This document shows, piece after piece, positions 43,644 through 52,635 of a stretch of DNA of 64,000 nt. The position numbers were made by a program, and so were the translations under genes. The stretch comes from Marispirochaeta aestuarii (GTDB lineage: Bacteria; Spirochaetota; Spirochaetia; JC444; Marispirochaetaceae): the NCBI RefSeq assembly GCF_002087085.1, contig NZ_MWQY01000013.1, positions 62,001-126,000 on the forward strand. The letters are read 5' to 3'. How positions within the stretch are numbered: the stretch's first letter is position 1; the number at the start of each line of letters is the position of its first letter. The notes below the pieces were generated by a model that searched no databases, was not told the origin of the DNA, and saw only the letters and a program-made list of their open reading frames with translations.

Positions 43644-46600
43644 TGAATAGAAGATTTCCGTCCATACCTGCAACGATAATCCTCGCTGCTCTCGTACTCC
43701 TTCTGCCCCAGGTACAGCTTCTTGCCCAGGAACGGATCTACTGGGATGACTCCCGCGTCCTGGGACTTGAGAGTCCTCGTTTTCCCCAGGCAGGTTCCTC
43801 GTATCAGGGCATTGTGGTTATGGCCCACGAGTACGAGTACAGCGGACAGGACCAGGGTAGGGCCTACATCTCCACGGCGTACAGCAGCGACAGTCTCCAG
43901 TGGGAGACCCACTCCAGGGTACTGGGACCTTTTTCCTTCAGCGGCGATGAGTCTCCCATAGCCTCCCTTGCGGTCACTGCCGGAGGCGAGGTCTACCTGG
44001 CTGTGGCGGAAGATGAATCGACCATCGGAATCTACCAGTCCCGGAATCAGGGCGGAAGTTTTTCGAGAATAAGCAGCATTACCGCACCGGTTTCCGCGAT
44101 TGTGGCCCCCCGACTCTTTCTCAATTCCCGGGGCGAGTTTGTCCTTTTTGTTTCCCGGGACGTCGGGACCGGTGCAGGCCTGGGCAGCTACCTGGGAATC
44201 TTCTATACCAGCTCCGAAAACGGCTCACAATGGGAAGCCTTTCGCCCCCTGACCACGGGAAATACCCTCCGGGAGACCTATCTGCCTTTTCTTGCCGGAT
44301 ACGGAGGGCGGGATTATGTCGTTTTTCAGGCCTTCAAGACCGGCGGTCCCGGGGGAAATCCCCCGTCGAGTTATCAGCTCTATATGGCAAGCAGTTTCGA
44401 CGGAGGCAGGAGCTGGGGCCAACCTGAACTGATTACCGATTTCCCTGAACCGGAAAACCTGGGAGAGGAAGCGGGGTGGGAATATTATGATAACCAGAGG
44501 CCCGCTATCCTTGTCGACGGCGAAAGGACCTTTGTGTCCTGGGAACGCCGTTACGCCCGTTCCCGGACACGAAATATCTACCTCGCCGAGCTGAACGGTT
44601 CGGGGAATACTGAAAACGTGGTGAGGATACGAAGCGACCGGGACAGCATATCTCCCAGGATGGTAAAGGCCGGAGACCGCTATTTTGTCAGCTGGTATGA
44701 GGGGAGTGAACAGGATATGACCCTGCGCCTGGCGGAGGGGCGCAAGATTCCCAACGTGGGAATTGACTGGTACTATCAGGAAGGGGCGGGAACGGAGTAT
44801 CTCTTTGCAGATGACCGGCCGGACAGTTCCACCTTCGCGGTTCCCCTGGTTTTCCGCCAGCGTCTGCACCTTGTATGGGAGAACGATACCTATCGGGGAA
44901 CGGAACTTGCGGATTCCCGTCTGATCTATCGGGGACCGGATATCTACACCGCGTCGCCCAGTGTCCGGGGGGTGAACTTTATCGGCGGCGAGCCTGTTTC
45001 CAGAGACAACTTTACCATCGCCTGGAGTGAGCCCCGGGATTCCTCCGGAATTGCAGGATATAACTATATCTTCAGCCGGTCGGAAACAGAACGTCCCGGG
45101 CGTCGGCTGTCTCACTTCCGGGATGAAAATCTATCGACTACCCGGTCCCTGGAGGAAGACGGCCGCTGGTATTTTCATATTATCGCCCAGGATTATGCGG
45201 GCAACTGGTCGGAACCGTCATCACTGCTGATACAGCGGGATACGACAGCTCCTGATACACCTGTGTTTCTTCCTCCGGAAACCGACAGTTCCGGTTTTCT
45301 TCTGTCCAATACCCGGACCATTGAATGGCGTGCTTCTCCCCAGGAGGACACTGCCGGCTACACCTACACATATACCCTGCTCGACCCGGCAGGACGTGCA
45401 GTGGATCCGGAGCAGGTGCGCCCGGCGCTGCCGCCGCGACGCATTGTTACCACTTCTCCGGAGGCCTCCTTTTTTAACCGCGACAACGGTACCTGGATGC
45501 TTTCCGTTGCGGCGGTGGATCGAGTCGGCAATATCAGCGAGCCCGCGGCTCTTGTATTCCGTCTGAACAAGTACATCCCCATAACCCTTATTAATGAGAT
45601 TGAAGCTGAGCGGGACGAGGTGGGACGCTCCATCCTGACCATACGAGGCCGGGGTTTTACCGCGGACGGACAGATCGAACGGATCATCCTGGACCGGGAC
45701 GCCAATCCTCCCTACGATTATATCTACACCCTGGAGGGCGGATCCTATAAGCTCAGCGGGAACCGTCTGATCGAGGATTTCGTCGTTGAGGACATTGATG
45801 AGGGGCTTTACGGTATAGGGCTTGATCACTCACGACGGGGTATAAAGTGGTCTGATCAATCCCTCTACTTTGAACCCACCGGGGTGGTCAAGTTCGGCGA
45901 TTTTACCTATACGCCGCCGTCGAGATTTACTCTGTTTGCCTGGGATTATTTCGGGATGTCCGTTAATGCCCTGGTCACTTTGCTCATTTTGACGGGGCTT
46001 GCCGTTGCGCTGGGGCTGACCATTTTCATGCTCCGGGGAGTCCTGGCGGAGAACGCGCGTATTCAGAGGGACATCGAGACAATTGTATCCGGCAGACTCC
46101 TGACCGGCCCCGAATACAGGAAGAGGATAGTAGAGATGAAGAGAAAGGGTCTTGGCCTGAGAATAAAATTTGTGCTGCTTATAACGGTACTCATTCTGAT
46201 CGTTGTGATGATGGTAGCCGTTTCTCTTGGCTATTACATGATAGAAAGCCGTCAGCGGACCCTGGCACAGGGGCTGGAGGAGAGGGCCTCGCTGCTTCTT
46301 GAGAGTCTTGCGGTGGGAGCCCGGGAACCGATTGACAGCAATGACCAGGAGAGCATGTTTTCCCTGGTCGGCCAGGTAGAAGCCATGGCCGATGCCACGG
46401 GAGTCATCATTACCGGCCGATCCGTCTCCGATCCCGCCGGTCAGATTCATGCTCTCTGGGCGGCGTCCCATCCCGAGGAACTCCTGGAATCCCTGAGCGG
46501 TCAGATTCGCATCGACTACCGGGAGAAGGATGCAGCCTCGGAGGCTCCCCGGACCTTTGCGCTCATCGATGCTGACGAGCTTGAATCCTACCGGGACCGT

Positions 46601-48532
46601 TACGATGTTCTTGTAACCCCTTTTTACGGGCGTTCCGTCTATACCGACAATCTCAGCTCCGAGGAGGAGCGAATCGCCGGGCAGGTGGACCGGGAACTCT
46701 CCTCGGAAATTCTGAGTATCGAGGAGGACATCCGGGCAATGCAGCAGGAGCAGCTGGTGCTTGAATCCCTGAACCGTGGTCTTTCCGTCAGTGCCGACCA
46801 GCGACGGTTTATTCAGGACCGCTTTCCCTCCTTTGAGGATCCCGAGGCGCGTAATCTGCGTCTTGCCCAGATAAATACCGATGTCGTTCAGTTTAACCGG
46901 GCCAGAACGGCGCTTATCCGGGAGACGGGCAATATTCTCAACAGTGTGCCCGCTTTTAATCCCGAAGAGTTCAACACCTCCACCGGAGAGTATACCTTCT
47001 ACCGGCCCATAGTCGGGCCCCGGCAGGTTCCGGACCAGGGCATAGGTGCAGAGCAGGACAGCGGTTACTTCTATCGCGGAATGGTCCGGCTGACTGTATC
47101 CACCGAGAATATTGTACGGCAGATAGTTGATTCCCAGAGCACCCTTATAACGATAACCGGCGTCGTCGCCCTGGTTTCTGCTTTGATCGGTGTTATAGGA
47201 GCTCTCATTCTGGCTACGATTATCATTACACCCATCAACCGTCTGGTTCAGGGGGTTGAGATTATACGGGATACTGTGGACAAGGAGCAGCTGGAGAATC
47301 ACGTGGTGGACACCAGAACTCGGGATGAACTGTCGGGGCTCGCCCAGACCATCAACGAGATGACCCGGGGACTCGTGGAAGCCGCGAAAGCGAACAAGGA
47401 ACTCACTCTGGGAAAGGAGATCCAGAAGATGTTTCTTCCCCTGGTTACCGATCAGAACGGTCGCAAATTGACCACCGCCTCCTTTGAAGATGATTTTATC
47501 CAGGTCTACGGATACTACGAGGGGGCTGACGCCCTTTCCGGTGACTATTTTGACCATATCGACCTGAAAAACGGGTATCACGCCTTCATAAAATGCGACG
47601 TCGCCGGTCACGGAGCCTCGGCATCGCTGATTATGGTCGAGGTGGCCACGATCTTTACCAGTTACTTCAAACGCTATGTGGGACAGAAACCGCAGCTTCA
47701 GATATCCGAACTGGTGAGCTCCATTAACGAACTGCTGGAGGAACGTCAGTTCCGGGGGAAATTTGCCGCCCTTATTGTGGGTCTCCTTGAAGCATCAAGC
47801 GGAAAAATCCATCTGTGTCACGCGGGAGACAACCTGGTACACATCTACGAAGAAAAGAAACACGGACTCTCTCTGCTCAAGCTGCCGGAAACCCCGGCGG
47901 CGGGGGTATTCGGCAGAGACCTTATAGATATGCGCGGGGGATACCCCAAGGTGGTTCATCAGCTCAACAAGGGTGATACGGTTCTCTTTTTTACTGACGG
48001 CATCGAAGAGAGTCATCACCGACTCCGCGGAGAGAACCTCGAGGTGAGGAGTTACCAGGATTTTCCAGAAAAGATGCGGGCGGAGGATGCACGGCTGGTG
48101 GATCAGGGCTTCAAGGAAATCAAACCGGAAGAGCCCTACGAGGAGTTTGATCTGAAACGCGTAAACATGGTAATAGAGGCGGCCATGAACCGGGAAAGCT
48201 TCGAACTGAAACGTCGCATGGATGCGGTGATCAAGGAGCCCCTCGTCTTCGATTTCTCCAGTCTGGAGGGGTCCACCGAAGAGATGGTAACCGCCCTGAT
48301 AGCGGTAGAGAAGGTCTATCGGCTGGTACCGGATCCGGCAGCCACTGAACGCGACCGGGTCCGGGTTGACCGGAAGATCGACACCTTTCTGCAAAAACAC
48401 TTTTCCGCCTACTATCGCTATTTTCGTAATCCCCTGGAGGATAGTTCCTTTCCGGAATATGTCTGGTTCTCTCACCTGAAGGAAGATGAGCAGGACGATG
48501 ACCTCACGATAATTGCGGTGAAGCGCAAGTGA
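43640..48532 (+). CDS. receptor with beta-propeller, HAMP and SpoIIE-type PP2C phosphatase domains
   Basis: The protein has 1630 residues. Domains in order: signal/anchor (10-30); a sialidase-like beta-propeller with WDDSRVLGLESPRFPQ-type repeats (30-430); Fn3/Ig-like domains near 440-640; membrane helix near 773-800; short cytoplasmic link; helix near 842-868; extracytoplasmic sensor (870-1165); helix near 1167-1196; HAMP; and a PP2C phosphatase with GADALSGDYFDH (about 1300), KCDVAGHGASASLIM and FTDGIEES. Such receptors dephosphorylate anti-sigma antagonists of the RsbV/SpoIIAA type and so control a sigma factor. No antagonist or anti-sigma gene is in the window. It is coupled to the TPR gene upstream and to a small unknown gene downstream. 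Confidence 0.85.
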   Translation: MMNRRFPSIPATIILAALVLLLPQVQLLAQERIYWDDSRVLGLESPRFPQAGSSYQGIVVMAHEYEYSGQDQGRAYISTAYSSDSLQWETHSRVLGPFSFSGDESPIASLAVTAGGEVYLAVAEDESTIGIYQSRNQGGSFSRISSITAPVSAIVAPRLFLNSRGEFVLFVSRDVGTGAGLGSYLGIFYTSSENGSQWEAFRPLTTGNTLRETYLPFLAGYGGRDYVVFQAFKTGGPGGNPPSSYQLYMASSFDGGRSWGQPELITDFPEPENLGEEAGWEYYDNQRPAILVDGERTFVSWERRYARSRTRNIYLAELNGSGNTENVVRIRSDRDSISPRMVKAGDRYFVSWYEGSEQDMTLRLAEGRKIPNVGIDWYYQEGAGTEYLFADDRPDSSTFAVPLVFRQRLHLVWENDTYRGTELADSRLIYRGPDIYTASPSVRGVNFIGGEPVSRDNFTIAWSEPRDSSGIAGYNYIFSRSETERPGRRLSHFRDENLSTTRSLEEDGRWYFHIIAQDYAGNWSEPSSLLIQRDTTAPDTPVFLPPETDSSGFLLSNTRTIEWRASPQEDTAGYTYTYTLLDPAGRAVDPEQVRPALPPRRIVTTSPEASFFNRDNGTWMLSVAAVDRVGNISEPAALVFRLNKYIPITLINEIEAERDEVGRSILTIRGRGFTADGQIERIILDRDANPPYDYIYTLEGGSYKLSGNRLIEDFVVEDIDEGLYGIGLDHSRRGIKWSDQSLYFEPTGVVKFGDFTYTPPSRFTLFAWDYFGMSVNALVTLLILTGLAVALGLTIFMLRGVLAENARIQRDIETIVSGRLLTGPEYRKRIVEMKRKGLGLRIKFVLLITVLILIVVMMVAVSLGYYMIESRQRTLAQGLEERASLLLESLAVGAREPIDSNDQESMFSLVGQVEAMADATGVIITGRSVSDPAGQIHALWAASHPEELLESLSGQIRIDYREKDAASEAPRTFALIDADELESYRDRYDVLVTPFYGRSVYTDNLSSEEERIAGQVDRELSSEILSIEEDIRAMQQEQLVLESLNRGLSVSADQRRFIQDRFPSFEDPEARNLRLAQINTDVVQFNRARTALIRETGNILNSVPAFNPEEFNTSTGEYTFYRPIVGPRQVPDQGIGAEQDSGYFYRGMVRLTVSTENIVRQIVDSQSTLITITGVVALVSALIGVIGALILATIIITPINRLVQGVEIIRDTVDKEQLENHVVDTRTRDELSGLAQTINEMTRGLVEAAKANKELTLGKEIQKMFLPLVTDQNGRKLTTASFEDDFIQVYGYYEGADALSGDYFDHIDLKNGYHAFIKCDVAGHGASASLIMVEVATIFTSYFKRYVGQKPQLQISELVSSINELLEERQFRGKFAALIVGLLEASSGKIHLCHAGDNLVHIYEEKKHGLSLLKLPETPAAGVFGRDLIDMRGGYPKVVHQLNKGDTVLFFTDGIEESHHRLRGENLEVRSYQDFPEKMRAEDARLVDQGFKEIKPEEPYEEFDLKRVNMVIEAAMNRESFELKRRMDAVIKEPLVFDFSSLEGSTEEMVTALIAVEKVYRLVPDPAATERDRVRVDRKIDTFLQKHFSAYYRYFRNPLEDSSFPEYVWFSHLKEDEQDDDLTIIAVKRK

Positions 48533-48539
48533 GGTGCAC

Positions 48540-49118
48540 GTGAAGAGCAGGGAGGAGCTGTTCGTCTCCCTCTGCCTCTCTCCCTGGTCTCTGGGTTTGA
48601 AACAGGCTCTTCGGGGAGAGGGGACCCTGGGCGGAATGCTGTCCCGGGCTGAGAGAACGATGGAGCTGTACCCTTTCCCTGCAGCCCCTGCCGAGCAGCT
48701 CCCTGCCTGGAGCTACTGGCTTCTTGACGGGTGCTGCGGATACGGCAGGGAGCCTGAAATCGGGAAAGATGCAAAAGCCCTTATCCTTGACTGCTCCCTG
48801 GCCCGGGTTCGTCTGTTTAAACCTTTCAGGAGTTCCGGTACCGGTTCCGATTCCGGGAATCAGACAGGGGCAGGGGAAGGGATTATCCGGGGTGACGGGG
48901 AGGAGCTTGTACGGCTGTTGGTTGCCCCCGGGTCTGACGGCAGCCTCGTAATCAGGCGGCGGGATGCGCATGTACCCTGGATCTTTCCCGAGGGGGACGG
49001 ACTCCATTATTACAACAGTAAAAATAAATCGGTGATCCTGCCGTCCGGCCTTATTGACGAAGCCTTGAATTTTGCCGATGCTGTTGTAAAAGTTAGCTTG
49101 GAGTATGGAATGCAATGA
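48540..49118 (+). CDS. hypothetical protein
   Basis: The protein has 192 residues. The GTG at 48540 is chosen because GAGG lies five bases ahead; a GTG at 48534 is an alternative. There is no signal or membrane helix. It is rich in Gly, Leu and Glu. The C-terminal half (FPEGDGLHYYNSKNKSVILPSGLIDEALNFADAVVKV) looks folded. No family is recognised. Its ATGA junction with the zinc-ribbon gene suggests coupled expression downstream of the receptor. Confidence 0.6.
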   Translation: MKSREELFVSLCLSPWSLGLKQALRGEGTLGGMLSRAERTMELYPFPAAPAEQLPAWSYWLLDGCCGYGREPEIGKDAKALILDCSLARVRLFKPFRSSGTGSDSGNQTGAGEGIIRGDGEELVRLLVAPGSDGSLVIRRRDAHVPWIFPEGDGLHYYNSKNKSVILPSGLIDEALNFADAVVKVSLEYGMQ

Positions 49119-49546
49119 AAACCGCCCGATTCTACTGTGAAAACTGCGGCCGGGCTGTTCCCTTTGATGCCCGAATGTGCCCCCACTGCGGTAAGAACTT
49201 CGATGCTGTCAAATGCCCGGTGTGTAACTACACTGGTATGCCCGGCGAGTTTCTGCAGGGCTGTCCGGAGTGCGGATATCTGACTCCGGAACAGAAGGAA
49301 GAGCGGGATGCGGCACTGTCTCGGGGCGGACGGATAAAAGGCGCTGCGGATCCAATCCCTGCCCGCCGGGACCGGGGCAGAAACAGGGAAATCGGGCTGA
49401 AGATGGAACGGAAAGAGAGGGATGAGGTTCTTTTTTCAGAAACAAAAGCGCCAAAGAAGCGGATTATCCATTCCCTGGTCTATTTTCTCATTCTTGTGCT
49501 GCTTTCCGGGACCCTCGTATCAATGCTCGTCGTTCTCTTTCTCTAA
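49115..49546 (+). CDS. zinc-ribbon protein with C-terminal membrane anchor
   Basis: The protein has 143 residues. Two double-cysteine zinc ribbons are visible in residues 8-65: CENCG/CPHCG and CPVCN/CPECG. A basic, disordered segment follows (about 70-115). One helix, HSLVYFLILVLLSGTLVSMLVVLFL, closes the chain, so the ribbons are probably cytoplasmic and tail-anchored. Double zinc ribbons of this type bind nucleic acid or proteins; no target is known. It overlaps the convergent SfsA-fusion gene by 27 bases. Confidence 0.7.
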   Translation: MKTARFYCENCGRAVPFDARMCPHCGKNFDAVKCPVCNYTGMPGEFLQGCPECGYLTPEQKEERDAALSRGGRIKGAADPIPARRDRGRNREIGLKMERKERDEVLFSETKAPKKRIIHSLVYFLILVLLSGTLVSMLVVLFL

Positions 49547-50668
49547 AGCCAGACTGTGTCGATAATGGAGCAGCAGGGGAAGAAGGCTCTTTTCTCCCTC
49601 TGCGTCGAGCCGGTACAGATGGCTCGGACATCGGCAGTCTGAGCATCCGAATCCCGTTATACTGCTCTCCGCAATCTGCGCTACATCCCGGGCAAGCCGG
49701 CATTCCAGGTCTGTCCTTGTGCTGCGCACCGGAAAAACCTCCAGATAATCTGCCTCTTTGACCAGATAATCTATATGCCAGTGAAGTCTTTTCCGGCGCC
49801 TCAGATGACGTGCCGTACGCTTTTCCAGGTTCTTTAAGGCGGAACCCGCATATACATAGGTGCCTTTCTCAAACTTCAGTTTTCCCAGCGCACCGATCTC
49901 CAGTGTGCGGGGGTAATCAAGTCTGAGGGATAGCAGATAAACCCCGGAGTCTTCCTTTGCGGCCGTGCATGGACCTGTGTCCACCGGAATCTCCGGCTTC
50001 GCCAGGACCGCCTCTCCCCGGACAGAACAGTCTATCGACGCTGCACGGAATTCGACAACTCCACGGGATTCGAGTACCGCAATGGAAAAAGCGGGATCGG
50101 TATGTATCCCCGGAACCAGCTTTCGGGCAGAGGGGTTTGCGATAACGAAGAGTACCAGTGCAGCATATGTTCCTGCCGCTGCAATAGAGGCGAGTTCCCG
50201 GACATGACGCGTCCCGCGGATTGTAGGGGCGTCGGGAAACATTGCAATTCCCTCCTCCACAAGACTGCAGGATTTGACCTCCACCAGGGTCTCGCATCCG
50301 GGAGATCTGATGAGAAAATCGAAACGGCTTTGTCCAAAGGTGAATTCAGGCCGTATCTCGTAAGCCTCTGGAAAGAGTCCCGGCATGATCAGTTCCCTGG
50401 CGATTCTGTTTGCACCGGCAGAAAAGAGGGGAACGATCGTACCGTTGTAGTTTACCGCTGCCAGGGAGTAGGCGGTTTTTCTGTTCTTTCCTGCATGATG
50501 TTCAAAAAAGCATTCCCGACCGGGTACCAGGAGTTCCCGCATCCTTCCCGGATTCGGACAGTGGGCGCGTATTTCGCCGCTTTCTGTTCGGGCAATGATG
50601 GTAAAGCGGTTGGGTCGGTGCAGGAACTCGCCCCTCAGGGAGGGGCGGAAGAGTTGTATTTTATTCAA
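49520..50668 (-). CDS. sfsA: SfsA nuclease fused to a GIY-YIG (DUF123) domain
   Basis: The protein has 382 residues. Residues 1-230 are SfsA: HRPNRFTIIARTESGEIRAHCPNPGRMRELLVPG, FDFLIRSPGCETLVEVKSCSLVEEGIAMFPDAPTIRGTRHVREL. These carry the PD-(D/E)xK-like motif (VEVKS) now linked to DNA/RNA nuclease activity. Residues 245-365 are a DUF123-type GIY-YIG domain: GVYLL, TYVYAGSALKNLEKRTARHLRRRKRLHWHIDYL, CSDCRCPSHLY. The two parts are normally separate genes; the usual SfsA is about 230 residues. It overlaps the acyl-CoA synthetase stop by eight bases and follows it on the same strand. Confidence 0.82.
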   Translation of the reverse strand: MNKIQLFRPSLRGEFLHRPNRFTIIARTESGEIRAHCPNPGRMRELLVPGRECFFEHHAGKNRKTAYSLAAVNYNGTIVPLFSAGANRIARELIMPGLFPEAYEIRPEFTFGQSRFDFLIRSPGCETLVEVKSCSLVEEGIAMFPDAPTIRGTRHVRELASIAAAGTYAALVLFVIANPSARKLVPGIHTDPAFSIAVLESRGVVEFRAASIDCSVRGEAVLAKPEIPVDTGPCTAAKEDSGVYLLSLRLDYPRTLEIGALGKLKFEKGTYVYAGSALKNLEKRTARHLRRRKRLHWHIDYLVKEADYLEVFPVRSTRTDLECRLARDVAQIAESSITGFGCSDCRCPSHLYRLDAEGEKSLLPLLLHYRHSLALEKENDEH

Positions 50669-52553
50669 ACAGTTCCTGGATTTCCCGGCGGTACAGATCG
50701 TCCACCACGTTTCTGCGGATCTTCATTGTCTGGGTCAGCTCCCGGCCGACTTCGAAGGGATGAGAAAGCAGCTTGAAACGGAAAATCCGCTCAAAGTGCT
50801 TGAATCCCTGATTACTGTTTACCAGGGACTGAATTTCGTCATGCATTATTTCGGAAATTTCCGGATCATCCAGAAGTTCGTCGGCATCGACATAGGCTAT
50901 GCCCCTTTTCCTGGCCTGCTGCTCCAGGGCTTCCCTGTTCGGGACAATAAGGGCACCCAGGAATTTCTGGTCCTGGCCGACAACCATGGCCTGATCAATC
51001 AGTTCCGAACGGGTCAGCTGGTCTTCGATGGGAACGGGTTCTATATTTTCTCCCCCCAGAAGGACGATGGTCTCCTTGGCCCGGCCGATAATCTTGAGCT
51101 CGTGTTTGTGGGTCATGACTGCGATATCACCGGTGTTGAGCCAGCCGTCCCTGAGTACCTCTGCGCTTGCCTCCGGGCGCTTGTAGTAGCCCTGCATTAT
51201 CTGCTCGCTTTTGACATAGAGCACGCCCTTTTTTCCAGGCTGGACCAGGGCCCCGTCGTTGTCGATGAGCCGGTATTCGATATCCGGCAGCAGCGGGCCG
51301 ATAGTTCCGGGAACCGGTTTCGAGAACATGCGAACCGACAGAACAGGTGCAGTCTCGGTGAGTCCGTAGCCTTCCAGGATCTTTATGCCCGCGGCCTGAA
51401 AAAACCGGTCCACGTGAGGAGGCAGGGCCCCGCCGCCGGATACCCCGGCCCGGAAGTTGCTTCCCAGTTTCTGCTTGATCTTTTTGAAAACCAGCAGGTC
51501 CCCCAGCAGTTTGACCGGGGTCAGAAGCAGGAAGGGCAGTATCGCCAGGGAAAAATCCACCCATCGGGATCTCTTTACAAACTGCGGTATCAATCCGCGA
51601 ACCATGGTCAGCAGGGTAAAGTGAGTCTGACCAACGGTCAGGAAAAAGTAGAAGAGACTCTTCTTGATATTGCTTCCCTTGTTGACATTGCGCAGGACCG
51701 CCGCCCGGATGGCTTCCCAGATTCTCGGAACCGATGTCATCCAGTGGGGGTTCGTTGCCGCCATGTCCGCAAGCATGATGGCTCCAACGGGTTTGGAATA
51801 GATGATCGAGCAGGCTCGGTTTATAACCATATATTCGATGGCCCGTTCGTAGGAGTGCCACGAGGGGAGAACACTGAAAAAGCGTTCCCCCGGACGCAGG
51901 GGAATGAATTCATAGATCCGGTCGAGCTGAAAAATGTAGGAGCGGTTGGTCAGGACCACGCCCTTTGGTTCTCCCGTGGTACCGGAGGTATAGATTATGG
52001 TGACGACATCATCGATTTCCCCTCTTTCCATGGAGGACTCGAACAGAGCGTCCCCATCCTCCCGCCGGGAACCCCTCTCCAGGATGTCCTGGAAGGAGTA
52101 TACCTGCACTCCCGGAATCGAGAGATCCTCCGGGGGGTCATAGCTGATCAGGATCTCCAGCTTGGGGAGCTTCTCTTTTTTTGAAGCAACCTTCTCTCCC
52201 TGGGCGGCATTCTCCACAAAGACTATGCGACAGTCGGCATGGGCCAGGATGTACGCGAACTCTTCGGCGGTGGAATCGGAGCCCCGGGGTACATCGATCG
52301 CCCCCAGAGTAATAATTGCAAGGTCGCTGATAAGCCATTCTTTGCGATTATCCGAGAGAATCCCGACGTGATCTCCCCGCCGGATACTGAGTTCTTCAAG
52401 CCCCGCCGTGAGGTCCCTGACCAGGTGGTAGAGCTGCTGATAGCTGATGGAAGAAAACTCGGTACCACCGTTTTTACTGAACAAGGCGGGGTTGTCTCCG
52501 TAACGGTCGACCACCGTCTTGAAGCGACGAATGAGGGTATCCTGATTGTCCAT
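50661..52553 (-). CDS. long-chain acyl-CoA synthetase (AMP-forming)
   Basis: The protein has 630 residues with the ANL-superfamily signatures: YTSGTTGEPKGVVLTN (phosphate loop, about residue 180), GYGLTETAPVLS (about 400), WLNTGDIA (about 470) and a K-containing C-terminal lid. Length and the motif SGGGALPPHVDRFFQAAGIKILEGYGLTET place it with the FadD/FAA1 long-chain acyl-CoA synthetases. It activates free fatty acids to acyl-CoA through an acyl-AMP. An N-terminal hydrophobic segment is not seen. GGAG lies six bases before the ATG, and a candidate promoter is just upstream. It is followed by the SfsA fusion gene. Confidence 0.9.
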   Translation of the reverse strand: MDNQDTLIRRFKTVVDRYGDNPALFSKNGGTEFSSISYQQLYHLVRDLTAGLEELSIRRGDHVGILSDNRKEWLISDLAIITLGAIDVPRGSDSTAEEFAYILAHADCRIVFVENAAQGEKVASKKEKLPKLEILISYDPPEDLSIPGVQVYSFQDILERGSRREDGDALFESSMERGEIDDVVTIIYTSGTTGEPKGVVLTNRSYIFQLDRIYEFIPLRPGERFFSVLPSWHSYERAIEYMVINRACSIIYSKPVGAIMLADMAATNPHWMTSVPRIWEAIRAAVLRNVNKGSNIKKSLFYFFLTVGQTHFTLLTMVRGLIPQFVKRSRWVDFSLAILPFLLLTPVKLLGDLLVFKKIKQKLGSNFRAGVSGGGALPPHVDRFFQAAGIKILEGYGLTETAPVLSVRMFSKPVPGTIGPLLPDIEYRLIDNDGALVQPGKKGVLYVKSEQIMQGYYKRPEASAEVLRDGWLNTGDIAVMTHKHELKIIGRAKETIVLLGGENIEPVPIEDQLTRSELIDQAMVVGQDQKFLGALIVPNREALEQQARKRGIAYVDADELLDDPEISEIMHDEIQSLVNSNQGFKHFERIFRFKLLSHPFEVGRELTQTMKIRRNVVDDLYRREIQELFE

Positions 52554-52576
52554 TCACACTCCTTCTGAAAGATTAA

Positions 52577-52605
52577 ACGGTATCATGCAGCACAGAGGGT
52601 GTCAA
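52577..52605 (-). promoter_or_regulatory. candidate promoter for the acyl-CoA synthetase gene
   Basis: On the minus strand TTGACA (52605-52600) is followed after 17 bases by TACCGT (52582-52577). The -35 is perfect and the -10 weak. It lies about 25-50 bases before the ATG. Confidence 0.5.
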
Positions 52606-52635
52606 CGAAATGCAATTTCAAAGCAGCCTGACCGC

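Noticed and set aside
45830-47611. A 593-codon minus-strand frame inside the SpoIIE receptor gene
   Set aside because: It is a shadow of a gene with clear domains and shows no motif, signal or ribosome site.
50595-52184. A 529-codon plus-strand frame opposite the acyl-CoA synthetase gene
   Set aside because: The minus strand has all AMP-binding signatures; the plus reading has none.
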